Counted from the stretch's first letter, positions 25,463 through 36,245 are shown. The stretch: DNA of 64,000 nucleotides from Luzula sylvatica (GCA_946800325.1 OX326959.1:8266501-8330500), one strand, 5' to 3'. Notes: generated from the sequence alone by a model not told the origin. Made by a program: numbers and translations.

Positions 25463-26410
25463 GGTTTGTTCGTTAGTAAATGGGTATGTAGGAAGGTAGA
25501 TGTTAGTTAGTTAGTTAGTTAGTTAGTTAATTAGTTAGTTACTTAGCTAGTAGATAATTAGTTAGTTAGTTAGTTAATTAGTTAGTTAGTTAGTCAGTTG
25601 GTTAGTTAGTTAGTTAATATGTATGTAGGAAGGTAGTTATTTAGTTATTTATTTAGTTAGTTCGTTATCTAGTAGCTAGTTAGTCAGTTAGTTAGTTAGT
25701 TAGTTGATAAGTTAGTTAGTAGTTAGTTAGTTATTTAGTTAGTTACTTAGTCAGTAAGTTGTTAGTTAGTTAGTTAGTTAACTAGTTAGTTAGTGAGTCA
25801 GTTACTTAGTTAGTGGGCTTGTAGGAAGGTAGTTAGTTAATTAGTTAGTTAGGTGGTCCGTTAGGTAGTTAGTTAATAAGTATGTATGCAAGTTGTAAGT
25901 TAGTTAGTTAGTTAGTTAGTTTGTTAATTAGTTAGTTAGTTAGTTCGTTAATTAGTTAGTTAATTAGTTAGTTAATTAGTTAGTTAGTTAGTTAGTAAGC
26001 TAGTAAGTTAGCTAGTAGTTAGTTAGTTAATTAGTTAGTTAGTTGTTTAGTGAGTTAGTTAGTTAGTTTGTCAGTCAGTTAGTTAATTAGTTAGTTAGTT
26101 AGTTAGTTTGTTAGCTAGTAGTCGGTTAGTAAGTTAGTTAGTTAGTTAGTTAGTTAGTTTGTTAATTAGTTAGTTAATTAATTGGGAAGTTAGGTAGTTA
26201 GTTAATAAGTATGTATGAAAGTTGTAAGTTAGTTAGTTAGTTAATTAGTTAGATAGTAAGTTAGGTAGTAGTTAGTTAGTTAGTTAGTTAAGTAGTTAGT
26301 TATTTAGTTAGTTAGTTAGTTTGTTTGTTTGAGTTAATTAGGTAGTTAGTTAAGTTAATTAGTTAGTTAGTTAGTTAGTTAGTTATTTTGTGGCTATCTA
26401 GGAAGGTAGG

Positions 26411-26446
<36 letters not shown>

Positions 26447-26453
26447 CACTTGA

Positions 26454-26491
<38 letters not shown>

Positions 26492-26500
26492 CGTTAGTTA
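23550..26500 (+). repeat. Higher-order block, copy B of three
   Basis: This block corresponds to 8482-10780 (copy A, left part lost) and 55940-58900 (copy C). GTAAGGAGGTAG lies at 8481, 24039 and 56428. B and C also share the sequence to the left (GTGGGTACGTAGGAAGGCAG, GCTAGCTAGCTAG) that A lacks. The offset between B and C is 32389 at this anchor. Confidence 0.86.
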
Positions 26501-27161
26501 GTCAATTAGTTAGTCAGTTAGTTAGCTAGTAGTTAGTTAGTTAGTTAGTTAGTGAGTTAGTAGTTAGTTAGTTGGTTAGTTAGTTAATATGTATGTAAGA
26601 AGGTTGTTAGTTAGTTTGTTAGATAGTTAGTAAATTAGCTAGTTATCTAGTAGTTAGTTAGTTAGTTAGTTAGTTAGTTAATTAGTTAGTTAGTTAGTTA
26701 GTTAGTAGTTAGTTAGTTAGTTAGTTAGTTAGTCAGTAAGTTGTTAGTTAGTTAGTTATTTAATTAGTTAGTGAGTTAGTTAGTTAGTTAGGGGGTTTGT
26801 AGGAAGGTAGTTGTTTAATTAGTTAGTTAGGTAGTTAGTTAGGTAGTTAGTTAATAAGTATGTATGAAAGTTGTAAGTTGGTTAGTTAGTTAGTTTGTTA
26901 ATTAGTTAGTTAGTAAGTTAGCTAGTAGTTAGTTAGTTAGTTAGTTAGTTAGTTAACTAGTTCGTGAGTAAGTTAACTAGTAAGTTAGCTAATAGTGAGT
27001 TAGTTAATTAGTTAGTTATTTAGTTAGTTAGTTAGTTAGTTTGTTTGTTTGTTAATTAGTTAGTTAGTTAGTTAATTAGTTAGTTAGTTAGTTAGTTAGT
27101 AAGTTTGTTAGTTATTTAGTGGGTATCTAGGAAGGTAGTTAGTTAGTTAGTTAGTTGGTTG

Positions 27162-27202
<41 letters not shown>

Positions 27203-27861
27203 CTAGTAGTCGGTTAGTAAGTTAGTTAGTTAGTCAGATAGTTAGTTAGTTTTTTAGTTAGTTAGTGGGTATGTAGGAAGGTAGTTAGTTAGTTAGTGGG
27301 TATGTAGGAAGGTAGTTAGTTAGTTAGTTAATTAGTTAGTTAGTTGGTCATTTTATAAGTTAGTTAGTTAGTTAGTTAATTAGTTAGTAGGTAGTCAGTT
27401 AGTTAGTTAAAAGGTATGTGTGAAGGTAGATAGTTAGTTATTTTGTTAGTTAGTTAGTTAGCTAGCTAGTAGTTTGTTAGTTAGTTTGTTAACTAGTAGT
27501 TAGTTAGTTAGTTAGTGAGTTATTTAGTTAGTTAGGTAATTAGTTAGTAAATTAGTTGGTATGTAGGAAGGTAGTTAGTTAGTTAATTAGTTAGTTAGTA
27601 AGTTAGTTAGTTACTTAGTTAGCTAGTTTGTTAGTTAGTTTGTTTGTAAGTTAGTTAGTTGATATGTTCGTTAGTTAGTGGGTATGCAGGAAGGCAGCTA
27701 GTTAGTTAGTTAGTTAGTTAATTAGTTAGTTAGCTACTAGTTAGTTAGTTAGTTAGTTAGTTAGTTTGTTTGTTAGCTAGTAGTTAGTTAATTAGTTAGT
27801 TAGTTAATATGTATGTAAGATAGTAGTTAGTTAGGTAGTCCGATAGTTAGTTAAGTAGTTG

Positions 27862-27892
<31 letters not shown>

Positions 27893-27931
27893 GGTTATCT
27901 AGTAGTTAGTTAGTTAGTTAGATTGTTCACA

Positions 27932-27962
<31 letters not shown>

Positions 27963-28724
27963 GGGTATGTAAGGAGGTAGTTAGTTACTTTGTTAAATAG
28001 TTCACAAGTTAGATAGTTCACAAGTTAGTTAGTTAGTTAGCTAGTTAGTTAGTTAGTTAGTTTCTTAGTAAGTTAGTGGGTATGTAAGGAGGTAGTTAGT
28101 TAGTTAGTTAATAGGTATGTAGAATGTTAGTTAGTTAGTTAGTTAGTTAGTGGGTATGTAGGAAGGTAGTTAGTTAATTAGTCAGTTAGGTAGGTAGGTA
28201 GTTAGTTAGTTAATTAGTATGTATGAAGGTAGTAAGTTAGTTTGTTAGTTAGTTAATATGTATGTAAGAATGTTGTTAGTTAGTTAGTTAATTAGTTAGT
28301 TAGTTAGTTAGGTAGTTAGTTATTTAGTAGTTAGTTAGTTCGTTAGTTAATTAGTTAGTTAATTAGTTAGTTTGTTAGTTACTTAGTTAGTGTGTTTGTA
28401 GGAAGGTAGTTAGTTTATTAGTTAGTAGGTATGTAGTTAGTTAGTTAAAAGGTATGTATGAAGGTAGATATTTAGTTAGTTAGTTAATTAGTTAGTTAGT
28501 TAATTAGTAAGTTAATTAGTTAGTTAGTATGTAGGAAGGTAGGTAGTTTGTTTGCTAGTCAGTTAATTAGTTAGTTAGTAAGTTAGTTAGTTACTTAGTT
28601 AGTTAGTTAGTTAGTTAGTTTGTTAGTTTGTTAGTAATTTATTAAGTTGGTATGTTCCTTAGTAGTGGGTATGTAGGAAGGTAACTAGTTAGTTAGTTAA
28701 TTAGTTAGTTAGTCAGTTAGCAAG

Positions 28725-28764
<40 letters not shown>

Positions 28765-29878
28765 AGTTAGTTAATTAGTTAGTTAGTTAGTTAGATAGTT
28801 AATTAGTTAGTTAGTTAGTTAGTTAGTTAGTAGTTAGTTAGTTAGTTAGTTAGTTTGTTAGTTCGTTAGTCAGTCAGTTGTTAATTAGTTAGTTATTTAA
28901 TAAGTTAGTGAGTTAGTTACTTAGTTAGTTGGTTTGTAGGAAGGTAGTTATTTAATTAGTTAGTTAGGTAGTTAGTTAATAAGTATGTATGAAAGTTGTT
29001 AGTTGGTTAGTTAGTTAATTTGTTAATTAGTTGGTCAGTAAGTTAGCTAGTAGTTTGTTAGTTAGTTAGTTAGTTTGTGAATTAGTTAGTTATTTAGTTA
29101 GTTAATTAGTTAGTTAGTAAGTTAACTCGTAAGTTGGCCAGTAGTGAGTTAGTTAATTAGTTAGTTGTTTAGTTAGTTAGTTAGTTAGTTTGTTTGTTAG
29201 TTAATTAGTTAGTTAGTTAGTTAATTAGTTAGTTAGTTAGTTTGTTTGTTTGTTTGTTAGTTATTGAGTGGGTATCTAGGAAGGTAGTTAGTTAGTTAGT
29301 TAGTTAGTTAGTTGGTTAGTTAGTTAGTTAGTTAGCTAGTAGTCGGTTAGTAAGTTAGTTAGTTAGTTAGTTAGTCAGTTTGTTAGTTAGTTAGTGGGTA
29401 TGTAGGAAGGTAGTTAGTTAGTTAGTGGGTACGTAGGAAGGTAGTTAGATAGTTAGTTACTTTGCTAGTAGTTAGTTGGTTAGTTAGTGGGTATGTAGGA
29501 AGGTAGTTAGTTAGTTAGTTAGTTAGTTAATTGATAGGTTTGTAGGATGGTAGTTAGATAGTTAGTTAGTTTGTTAGTTATTTAGTTAATTATCTAGTAG
29601 TTACTTAGTTAGTTTGTTAGTTAGTTATTTAATTAGTTAGTTAGTTAATTAGTCAGTTATTTAGTTATTTAGTTTGTTAGCGTGTAGTTAGTTAGTTAGT
29701 TAGTTAGTCAATTAGTTGGTTGGTTAATTAGTTAGTTCGTTAGTTTGTTGGTTAGTTAGTGGGTATGTAGGAAGGTAGTTAGTTAGTTAGTTGGTAGGTA
29801 TGAAGATAGTTAATTAGTTAGTTAGTTTGTTAATTAGTTAGTTAGTTAGTAAGTTAGTTAGTTAGTTAGCTTGTAGTA

Positions 29879-29922
<44 letters not shown>

Positions 29923-30454
29923 GGTTTGTTCGTTAGTAAGTGGGTATGTAGGAAGGTAGCTGTTAGTTAGTTAGTTAGTTAATTGGTTAGTTTGTTAGCT
30001 AGTAGATTGTTAGTTAGTTAGTTAGTCAGTTAGTTAGTTAGTTAGTCAGTTCGTTAGTTAGTTCGTTAATATGTATGTAAGAAGGTAGTTATTTAGTTCG
30101 TTAGTTAGTTCGTAGGAAGGTAATTAGTTAATTAGTTAGTTAGTTAGTTAATTAATAAGTTAGTTAGTTAGTTTGCTAGTAGTTAGTTAGTTAGTTAGTT
30201 AGTGGGTATGTAGGAAGGGAGTTAGTTAGTTAGTTAGTTAATAGGTATGTAGGATGGTAGGTAGTTAATTAGTTAGTTAGTTAGTTATTTAGTTAGTTAG
30301 CTAGTAGTTAGTTAGTTAGTTTGTTAGTTAATTGGTTAATTGGTTTGTTAGTTAATATGTATGTAAGATGGTAGTTGGTTAGTTAGGTAGTTAGTCATTT
30401 AGTTAGTTAGTTGGTTAGTTAGTTAGTTATTTATTTAGTTAGTTAGTTAGTTAG

Positions 30455-31689
30455 TGATGAGCGGGTTTTCGATCACTATAGTTTGAGATATCGTTGTATG
30501 TGAAAACCAATTCAATCAACAAGTTATGAAATATATGTGTATAGTGAAAATATACAAGTTCGTTCCACGAGGAGTATATGCGTCGAATAGTGAATCCAAA
30601 CGAGCCAAAAAGGCAGAAACTTTTTAATTGGCAGAAAGTTTTTAATAGGCAGAAACTTAATCAAAACGAGTTAATTAAGGGCTGAAATGCAAGTAAAAAG
30701 AGAACAAAATGATCAATTAAAAGAGCAAGATTTAGAACAAAGATTCGATTCAAACAAGAATTCTTTACATAACTTCAAACAACATTCATCATACAAGAAA
30801 ATTCAAGACATGAAAAGAAAACACCTAGAATGAGAGGTGAGCTTCGTTGTGTCAAGAGCAGCTTCGTTCTCGTCTAGTGCAATCAATCGAGGCTTGGGTC
30901 GCTAGGAAGCTAGGACAACCGAGTGAAGAAAGAACACAATTCAACCGAGGAAGGAGAGGTTACCGAGTGAAGAAGGCTTCGAGTTCGGTAATGGAGAAAG
31001 CTCCACTCGCAATTCTGGTGAAGACTGGACGAAGAAAGCTTCGAGTCCGGTTGTGACGATGTATTATTTGACTTGCCTTGATCAGATCGATTCACCGGGC
31101 GAAGAAAGCTTCGAGTCCGGCAAACAATCACTGGAGATTTCGAGTATTCTTGTAGGATTCTTGAATGATTCTTGGAAGTTCTTGGGAGTTCTTGGGAGTG
31201 CTTAGAGAGATAGAGAGAGTGGGCTGAAAGTGCTCCGAAGAGCGTAAATCTGCCCCATAGGCCATGGGGTCTTATTTATAGTGTCATTGGGGCTTTCCCA
31301 TTGGCCGAGAGATGGATGAGAGGATTGAGGGTAGTTGGGGGTGGTAGGTGAGGTAGGTGGGGCTGTAGAGTGGCAATTGTGTGAGTGATTTTCGAGTAGA
31401 GTTCGGTGCAATCTCTTATGTTGATGATTATTTGCCTTCTCCTTCACCCGTGTACCGAATTAGTCGGTACGATATATCGATTTTAACGGCGTGAGGAGAC
31501 GAAGGCAACTACACTCTTGGATTTCCGAGAATTCCCCCCTAAAACCTATAATTAAGCAATAAAACACACTTAGTGAAGAAATATTCTTGTTATCTCAAAT
31601 ATGAACAATTCTATATATAAATTGTGATTTCAAAAGGGCTAAAGTCCCCAAATTAGATATCAAAAAGGTGCTTTATTTTCCTCTTATCA
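30455..31689 (-). repeat. 3' LTR of the gypsy element
   Basis: On the minus strand the LTR starts TGATAAGAGG at 31689, directly after the polypurine tract, and ends CCGCTCATCA at 30455, directly against satellite, so both termini are intact (1235 bp). Its start region matches the LTR at 59198: TTTGGGGA.TTTAGCCCTT, CATATTTGAGATAACA, then ATATTTCTTCACTAAGTGTG. Inside are three copies of GAAGAAAGCTTCGAGTCCGG-type sequence at 30969, 31031 and 31101. The open frames in this LTR overlap on both strands and look incidental. Confidence 0.85.
31271..31280 (-). promoter_or_regulatory. TATA box of gypsy 3' LTR
   Basis: The minus strand reads TATAAATAAG. It lies about 410 bases after the LTR start, in a position equivalent to the TATA box at 59609 of the related solo LTR (411 bases in). 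Confidence 0.6.
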
Positions 31690-31727
31690 AATACCCCCAT
31701 ACTTAAACCCTTGATCGTCCTCGATCA
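31690..31727 (-). promoter_or_regulatory. Polypurine tract and adjacent hairpin
   Basis: Immediately before the LTR, the minus strand reads AAGTATGGGGGTATT, the expected plus-strand priming tract (31690-31705). Just upstream (31712-31727) is TGATCG-AGGA-CGATCA, a perfect 6-bp stem with an AGGA loop. The same hairpin-plus-tract module occurs again at 33093-33130. Confidence 0.75.
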
Positions 31728-33092
31728 TGTTAAGCATAAAATGAAGCACAAAGAGAGAGATGCATGTATAAGATTTTATCGAAAGTGTATTCATCGATTT
31801 CAAAACTCAATTCTCACAAGATCATTGTTCACTCTTATCATAATCACTAATATTGAAAGAGATAAGTTTGAGTTATATTAGAATCTATGTTTAATGATAT
31901 TTCACAAATTCAAGATTTTAAAGAGCAATTGATCTCAACCGATAAAGATGATTAAACACCACCTTTGAAATCTTTTCACACCACCATTCACAAGGATCAT
32001 CATGAAAAATCATTAGTAAAAACCTCTCGTTCCGTTTTGCAAAAATTGTTTCTTTAATGTAAATTGTCACTTTATAAACCGTTCGGTACGTGAGTACTTG
32101 GTTCATCTTCGATTTCTACTACATTTTCCCAACTTGCGCTCGATTTTTGAACTCCTTTTGTTTCCTTTTTATTCTTTTTATTTCTTTTCTTCTTTTCTTT
32201 TATTCTTTTTATTTCTTTTCTTTTGTTCGTTGTTGCTTTCGATGGTCCCCATATGTGTCCTTTGGGATAACAAGTGGTCATGACTCACACCACTCATTAC
32301 TTAGTAAAACCCCATGGATCCGCGCAATCTTTAGCCAACAAGTGTTCATGACTCACACCACTCATTACTTAATCAATCGCACGGACTCGACAATCGAAAG
32401 CGCTTTAATCCGTGATTGTAGAAAACTTTTTCGCATCGACTCTTGATCATGACTCACACCAAGAACCGGCTACTTTGGTTTACTACGACTCATGCACCCC
32501 TTTAGCCAACAAGTGGTCATGACTCACACCACTCATTACTTAATCAAGTTCCATGAGCTCATCGAATCAAGCTTTGAGCGCAAATTGGTTCCCGTTAGTG
32601 TAATTTCGAATCCCTATGAACAGTCGAGCTCTTTAAGTGCAAATGGTCAAATTTTAGATTAAAGCAAAACTTACTAAAGTGGTTGAAACAAGGCTTTTAG
32701 AAATTCCAAGTGAAATATGGGTTCAAGTTTCGAAAATGGTGTGTCATGTAAATCAAGGATTGATCAAATTGTCAAAAACTTATGAATTTGGTGAACTCAT
32801 TGATTAGGGTTTGAATCCCCGAAAGAATCTCTTCAAGATCTCAATCAATTCCTTCAAATATTTTGTGAAAATTTCAAATTTGAGAGTAAAATGATGGTGG
32901 TTTGGTGAAAATATCGTTTAAAAATCGATGATTTATTCAATGAGGTGGAGAAAAACCTTAAAATGCACAAAATCCCTGGCTTGTGTAATTTCAATGCTCA
33001 ACAATTCATTGCAAAAAAAAAAAAAAAATTCCTTCTTTAAAAGGGATTTTTTTCGTTTCAAATTTTTTTTATTTTATCAAAGATTGTGTGTA
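31728..33092 (-). other. Long 3' UTR of gypsy element
   Basis: This is 1.4 kb of non-coding sequence between the two hairpin/PPT modules. It holds a short tandem array (32269-32547), a T/C-rich stretch on the + strand (about 32150-32225) with repeating CTTTTTATTTCTTTT words, and an A16 run near 33013. Long, variable 3' UTRs with internal repeats are a known trait of Tat-lineage elements. The open frames of 60-118 codons here come from the low-complexity tract and show no protein character. Confidence 0.65.
32269..32547 (-). repeat. Tandem repeat in the gypsy 3' UTR
   Basis: Three near-identical copies of AACAAGTGGTCATGACTCAC followed by ACCACTCATTACTTA start at about 32269, 32338 and 32508. 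A fragment (ATCATGACTCACACCA) lies near 32446. The copies are spaced by 69 and 170 bases. Confidence 0.85.
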
Positions 33093-33130
33093 TACCCCCC
33101 CATACTTATTACTTCGCTTGTCCTCAAGCG
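33093..33130 (-). promoter_or_regulatory. Second PPT-like tract with hairpin
   Basis: The minus strand reads CGCTTG-AGGA-CAAGCG (33115-33130), a perfect 6-bp stem with an AGGA loop, then AATAAGTATGGGGGGG. It lies 26 bases beyond the integrase stop. It resembles the GAGGACAAGC...GTATGGGGG stretch commonly found after pol in Athila/Tat elements. It also mirrors the real PPT at 31690. Confidence 0.65.
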
Positions 33131-33156
33131 ATAATATAGAGAAAAATTAAAAGAAG

Positions 33157-33498
33157 TTAAGGAGAGACACAACCTTTGATGCGTGGTGCTTGATCGTCTT
33201 TGACTTGTTGCTCCTCCATCCATCTTGTTTCGAATTTTGCGTAGAATTGCTCGATGCGTTTGCCATTCACCTTGAATGATTCATTCGTTTCGTCGCTTCG
33301 AATCTCCACAACTCCAAATGGTGTGACATTGGTCACCACAAATGGGTCGATCCAACGCGACATTTGCTTCCTTTTGGAGTTGAACGTCTCGATCACCAAA
33401 TTCGAGTTCGCATCCTTTGTCGGTGTTGCCTTCAAGCTTCTTGTCGCGTATCTTGTGTCTTTATCACACCTTTGCGGAATACTTGATCGGGAATTCAT
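33157..33498 (-). pseudogene. Integrase C-terminal remnant (Ty3/gypsy)
   Basis: An open stretch of 113 codons whose middle reads SRWIDPFVVTNVTPFGVVEI, then FKVNGKRIEQFY. This is the family signature of the C-terminal DNA-binding part of plant Ty3/gypsy integrases, normally the last segment of a pol polyprotein of over 1000 residues. The zinc-binding and catalytic (DDE) parts are absent. The first methionine is arbitrary. Upstream, in another frame, the sequence continues as RT, so a deletion has fused the two ends of pol. The stop TAA at 33157 is followed by the PPT-like hairpin, as in intact relatives. It makes no functional enzyme. Confidence 0.8.
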
Positions 33499-33549
33499 GG
33501 AGGTTGATCGAGAAGATTCGGAGGAAATGCATCATTTGCCGTTCTTTGA

Positions 33550-33652
33550 GAAAGCGTCTTGATCACGTTGATTTTCACCTTATTGACTTTTATCCCCTTA
33601 CTTGAGATGAGATGGCCTAATATGATTTCATTGCTCACTAAAGAGTGGCATT
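33550..33652 (-). pseudogene. Reverse transcriptase scrap (Ty3/gypsy)
   Basis: The minus strand around 33645-33560 encodes KCHSLVSNEIILGHLIS followed by SKGIKVNKVKINVIKTL. This fits the 'EKCHF..V..GIVLGH.IS..GI.VD.AKI..I' stretch at the end of the plant gypsy RT palm/thumb. A TGA sits where the E of EKCH would be, and the frame is lost after about 35 codons, just before the integrase remnant. None of the catalytic YVDD region remains. Confidence 0.7.
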
Positions 33653-33740
33653 TTCAAAAATTCGAAACAAGGTTAGCTTGTAATGAGAGAGAATGGAAAG
33701 AATAAACCTTTGGATGTGATGGAGAATTGGAATTCTTGGT

Positions 33741-33866
33741 TTATCTTGGAATGTACCAATTGAGCTTGAGCATGTAGTCCTTGCACCGTTGGTACGAGGG
33801 TTTGCCTCCCTCGCTAGCGCTCTCGTTTATGGTCTCGAGCTCGACCATGCCGATGTTATCCTCCAT
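33741..33866 (-). CDS. Small ORF overlapping the end of the 381-codon ORF
   Basis: There are 41 codons, beginning MEDNIGMVELETINESASEG and ending NWYIPR. It starts inside the last codons of the larger ORF in a different frame: its ATG covers 33864-33866, while the larger ORF stops at 33856. An 11-base overlap is typical of termination-reinitiation or frameshift arrangements. It could equally be the continuation of an older gag-pol frame broken by an indel. I do not recognise the product. The clean, non-repetitive residue composition suggests a real former coding sequence. There is no evidence that it is expressed. Confidence 0.35.
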   Translation of the reverse strand: MEDNIGMVELETINESASEGGKPSYQRCKDYMLKLNWYIPR

Positions 33867-35001
33867 CAAAATTAAACGAAGCGCTCACATGGATTGCTAC
33901 TTTTCGACCGCCTCGAAATACTCCCTTTGAAATGTTGGAGATGAGAGAAATCGGCGCTTGTATCACTTGTTTTGCATATGTCGAAAGTGGCGTAAATATT
34001 TTCTCTATTACGCTTGGAATTTTCATAATTGCTTCATCGCTTGGAGTTTGACGAAGAGGAGTTGTGAGAGGCGTGAGTGTCTCAAATGTATTTGACTTCC
34101 TTGATAAATCTACACAAGGTGAATTTCTATCATGAGAAGCATCATAGTTCTTAAATGAATTAAAATTGATGATATATGGAAAGAATTCACCTTGGAGAAT
34201 TGTAGATTTCTCTTCTTGCTCGTTTGATAATTGCGCGTTTTCATCGATTGGAGTGAGTTGAACCGTTTTTTGGAGAGTCGAATCCAATGACACCTTTTCT
34301 TCTTCAATGATCGTTCCAATGCTTTCATCGAATCCCCCCATACTTGAAGTCTTGTCGCCTTCAATCTCCATGATCTCCTCGTTTGAATACTCTAACTCTA
34401 GGTTAGTCACTCTTTTGTCTAGATCATTCATGAACGATTGAATATTTTCGAGTCGAGGAGAAATGGTTTTAATCTCATGCGAGATATCACTTATCTCTTG
34501 TTTGAATTCTTCGACATTTTGTTTTAACTCTTGTTTGATTTCTTCACAATTTTGATTAAAGGACATCATCATTGCCATCATTTCAACCATCATTCTTTTT
34601 AATTCTTGGTCTTGATCTTCGTTTTGGGATTGAAATTGTGGATCTTGGTAATCAAATTCATGTTGAGATTCGAGTTCGTTTTGAGAAGGTTCGTATATGG
34701 GGTTTGAGTAGTTATTGGTGGTTTCGGTATAGGATTGTGTCTCATAACCCCATGGGGATTCATTTTCGTATTCGTGAGCTTCGTAGATGGGATTTTGATA
34801 AAGGTTCTCGGTGTGTGATTCTTCGTATTGATTTAAGGTGGAACATGAGAGCAAACCGAGCCTTCGTTCTTCTTTTCTTTCTTCCCATTCGTCGATATCT
34901 TGATAGATCATTTCTTTAAGCGTCATGTGTTCTGGATATCTTCTTGGAGGTTGTTCTTGAGTTAGCAATTCTCCAAAAGTTCTTGGTCTTTCTTGATTCA
35001 T
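33856..35001 (-). CDS. Gag-position ORF of the gypsy element, 381 aa
   Basis: This is the first and largest ORF of the element, 102 bases from the right break. It is acidic and rich in E, Q and N. The start MNQERPRTFGELL recalls the 'RTLxELA' openings of Athila/Tat Gag proteins. NPIYE is repeated at residues 70-74 and 100-104. A methionine-rich patch (136-147) leads into a probable coiled coil (about 133-205) with heptad-like E/K/L spacing. There is no recognisable capsid core and no CCHC zinc knuckle, so it is either a shortened Gag or an accessory ORF. At residues 217-223 (KTSSMGG) the DNA reads AAGTATGGGGGG, a third PPT-like tract lying inside coding sequence. It ends in an overlap with a 41-codon ORF. 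Confidence 0.5.
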   Translation of the reverse strand: MNQERPRTFGELLTQEQPPRRYPEHMTLKEMIYQDIDEWEERKEERRLGLLSCSTLNQYEESHTENLYQNPIYEAHEYENESPWGYETQSYTETTNNYSNPIYEPSQNELESQHEFDYQDPQFQSQNEDQDQELKRMMVEMMAMMMSFNQNCEEIKQELKQNVEEFKQEISDISHEIKTISPRLENIQSFMNDLDKRVTNLELEYSNEEIMEIEGDKTSSMGGFDESIGTIIEEEKVSLDSTLQKTVQLTPIDENAQLSNEQEEKSTILQGEFFPYIINFNSFKNYDASHDRNSPCVDLSRKSNTFETLTPLTTPLRQTPSDEAIMKIPSVIEKIFTPLSTYAKQVIQAPISLISNISKGVFRGGRKVAIHVSASFNFDGG

Positions 35002-35103
35002 CTTTCTCTACTCCGTGTACCTTGCAAGAATAAAAAATTTTCGAAATTAGTGAAATATCAAGTTCAAAAATATCAACTCTATTAAAAATATCACTCGAGA
35101 TTG
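35002..35103 (-). other. Remnant leader of the gypsy element
   Basis: About 100 AT-rich bases precede the 381-codon ORF. No primer binding site or LTR edge is present. The sequence stops at ...GAGATTGC and satellite begins (AAGTTAGCTAGTAG), so the break removed the 5' LTR. Confidence 0.6.
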
Positions 35104-35128
35104 CAAGTTAGCTAGTAGTCTGTTAGTA

Positions 35129-35177
<49 letters not shown>

Positions 35178-35812
35178 ATGGGTATGTTGGAAGGTAGTTC
35201 GTTAGTTAGTGGGTACGTGGGAAGGTAGTTAGTTAGTTAGTTAATTATTTAGTTAGTTAGTTAATTAATAAGTTAGTTAGTTAGTTTGCTAGTAGTTAGT
35301 TAGTTAGTTAGTGGGTATGTAGGAAGGTAGTTAGTTAGTTAGTTAGTTAGTTAATAGGTATGTAGGATGGTAGTTGGTTAGTTAGTTAGTTATTTAGTTA
35401 TTTAGCTAGTAGTTAGTTAGTTAGTCAGTTTGTTTGTTACTTAGTTAATTAGTTAGTTAGTTAATATGTATGTAATATGGTAGTTACTTAGTCAGTTCGA
35501 CAGTTAGTTAATTAGTTAGTTAGTTAGTTAGTTAGTTGGTTATCTAGTAGTTAGTCAGTTAGATAGTTCACAAGTTAGTTATTTAGTTAGTTAGTTTAGT
35601 TAGTTTGCTAGCCAATTAGTTAGTTAGTTAGTTAGTCGGTAAGTAAGGAGGTAGTTAGTTAGTTAATAGGTACGTAGGAAGATCGTTAGTTAGTTAGTGA
35701 GTTAGCTAGTTATTTATCTAGTTAGTTAGTCAGTGGGTTTGTAGGAAGGTAGTTAGTCAATTAGTTAGGTAGGTAGGTAGGTAGTTAGTAAGTTAATAAG
35801 TATGTATGAAGG

Positions 35813-35854
<42 letters not shown>

Positions 35855-35887
35855 ATTAGTTAGTTAGTAAGTTAGCTAGTAGGAAGC

Positions 35888-35921
<34 letters not shown>

Positions 35922-36136
35922 GTTAATTAGTTTGTTAGTAAGTTAGCTAGTAGTTAGTTAGTTAGTTAGTTAGTTAGTTATTTAGTTAGTTAATTAGTTA
36001 GTTAGTAAGTAAGCTAGTAAGTTAGCTAGTAGTTAGTTAGATAATTAGTTAGTGGTTTAGTTAGTTAGTTAGTTAGTTAGTTTGTTTGTTTGTTAGTCAA
36101 TTAGTAAGTTAGTTAGTTAATTAGTTTGTTAGTTAG

Positions 36137-36184
<48 letters not shown>

Positions 36185-36189
36185 CTAGC

Positions 36190-36245
<56 letters not shown>

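Larger units (their letters stand above)
13867..30454 (+). repeat. TTAG satellite array, segment 3
   Basis: This 16.6-kb uninterrupted array contains several nested duplications, listed separately: a rearranged copy of the first block (14311-16450), a 748-bp tandem pair (16261-17756), a tandem triplicate of about 1.1-1.2 kb (19871-23400) and one copy of the three-copy 2.9-kb block (23550-26500). Words around 26994-27300 recur at about 29145-29430. No gene, RNA or foreign insertion is visible in it. It ends cleanly at the LTR terminus at 30455. Confidence 0.96.
30455..35103 (-). mobile_element. Ty3/gypsy element (Tat/Athila-like), 5'-truncated
   Basis: This 4.65-kb minus-strand retrotransposon reads, from right to left: short leader, 381-codon ORF, 41-codon overlapping ORF, RT scrap, integrase C-terminus, PPT-like hairpin, 1.4-kb 3' UTR, PPT with hairpin, complete 3' LTR. 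There is no 5' LTR or primer site; the right edge breaks off in the leader at 35103 and satellite resumes. Most of pol is missing, since RT residues run straight into integrase residues. The element cannot move by itself. The lineage call rests on the integrase tail and the GAGGACAAGC...AAGTATGGGGG stretch after pol, both familiar in Tat/Athila elements. Confidence 0.82.

Noticed and set aside
30847..31447. Open frames of 69-81 codons within the 30455-31689 LTR
   Set aside because: LTR sequence with tandem GAAGAAAGCTTCGAG repeats; the frames conflict with each other and look incidental.
31918..33134. Open frames of 61-118 codons in the gypsy 3' UTR
   Set aside because: They arise from T/C-rich and A-rich low-complexity tracts and from UTR tandem repeats.
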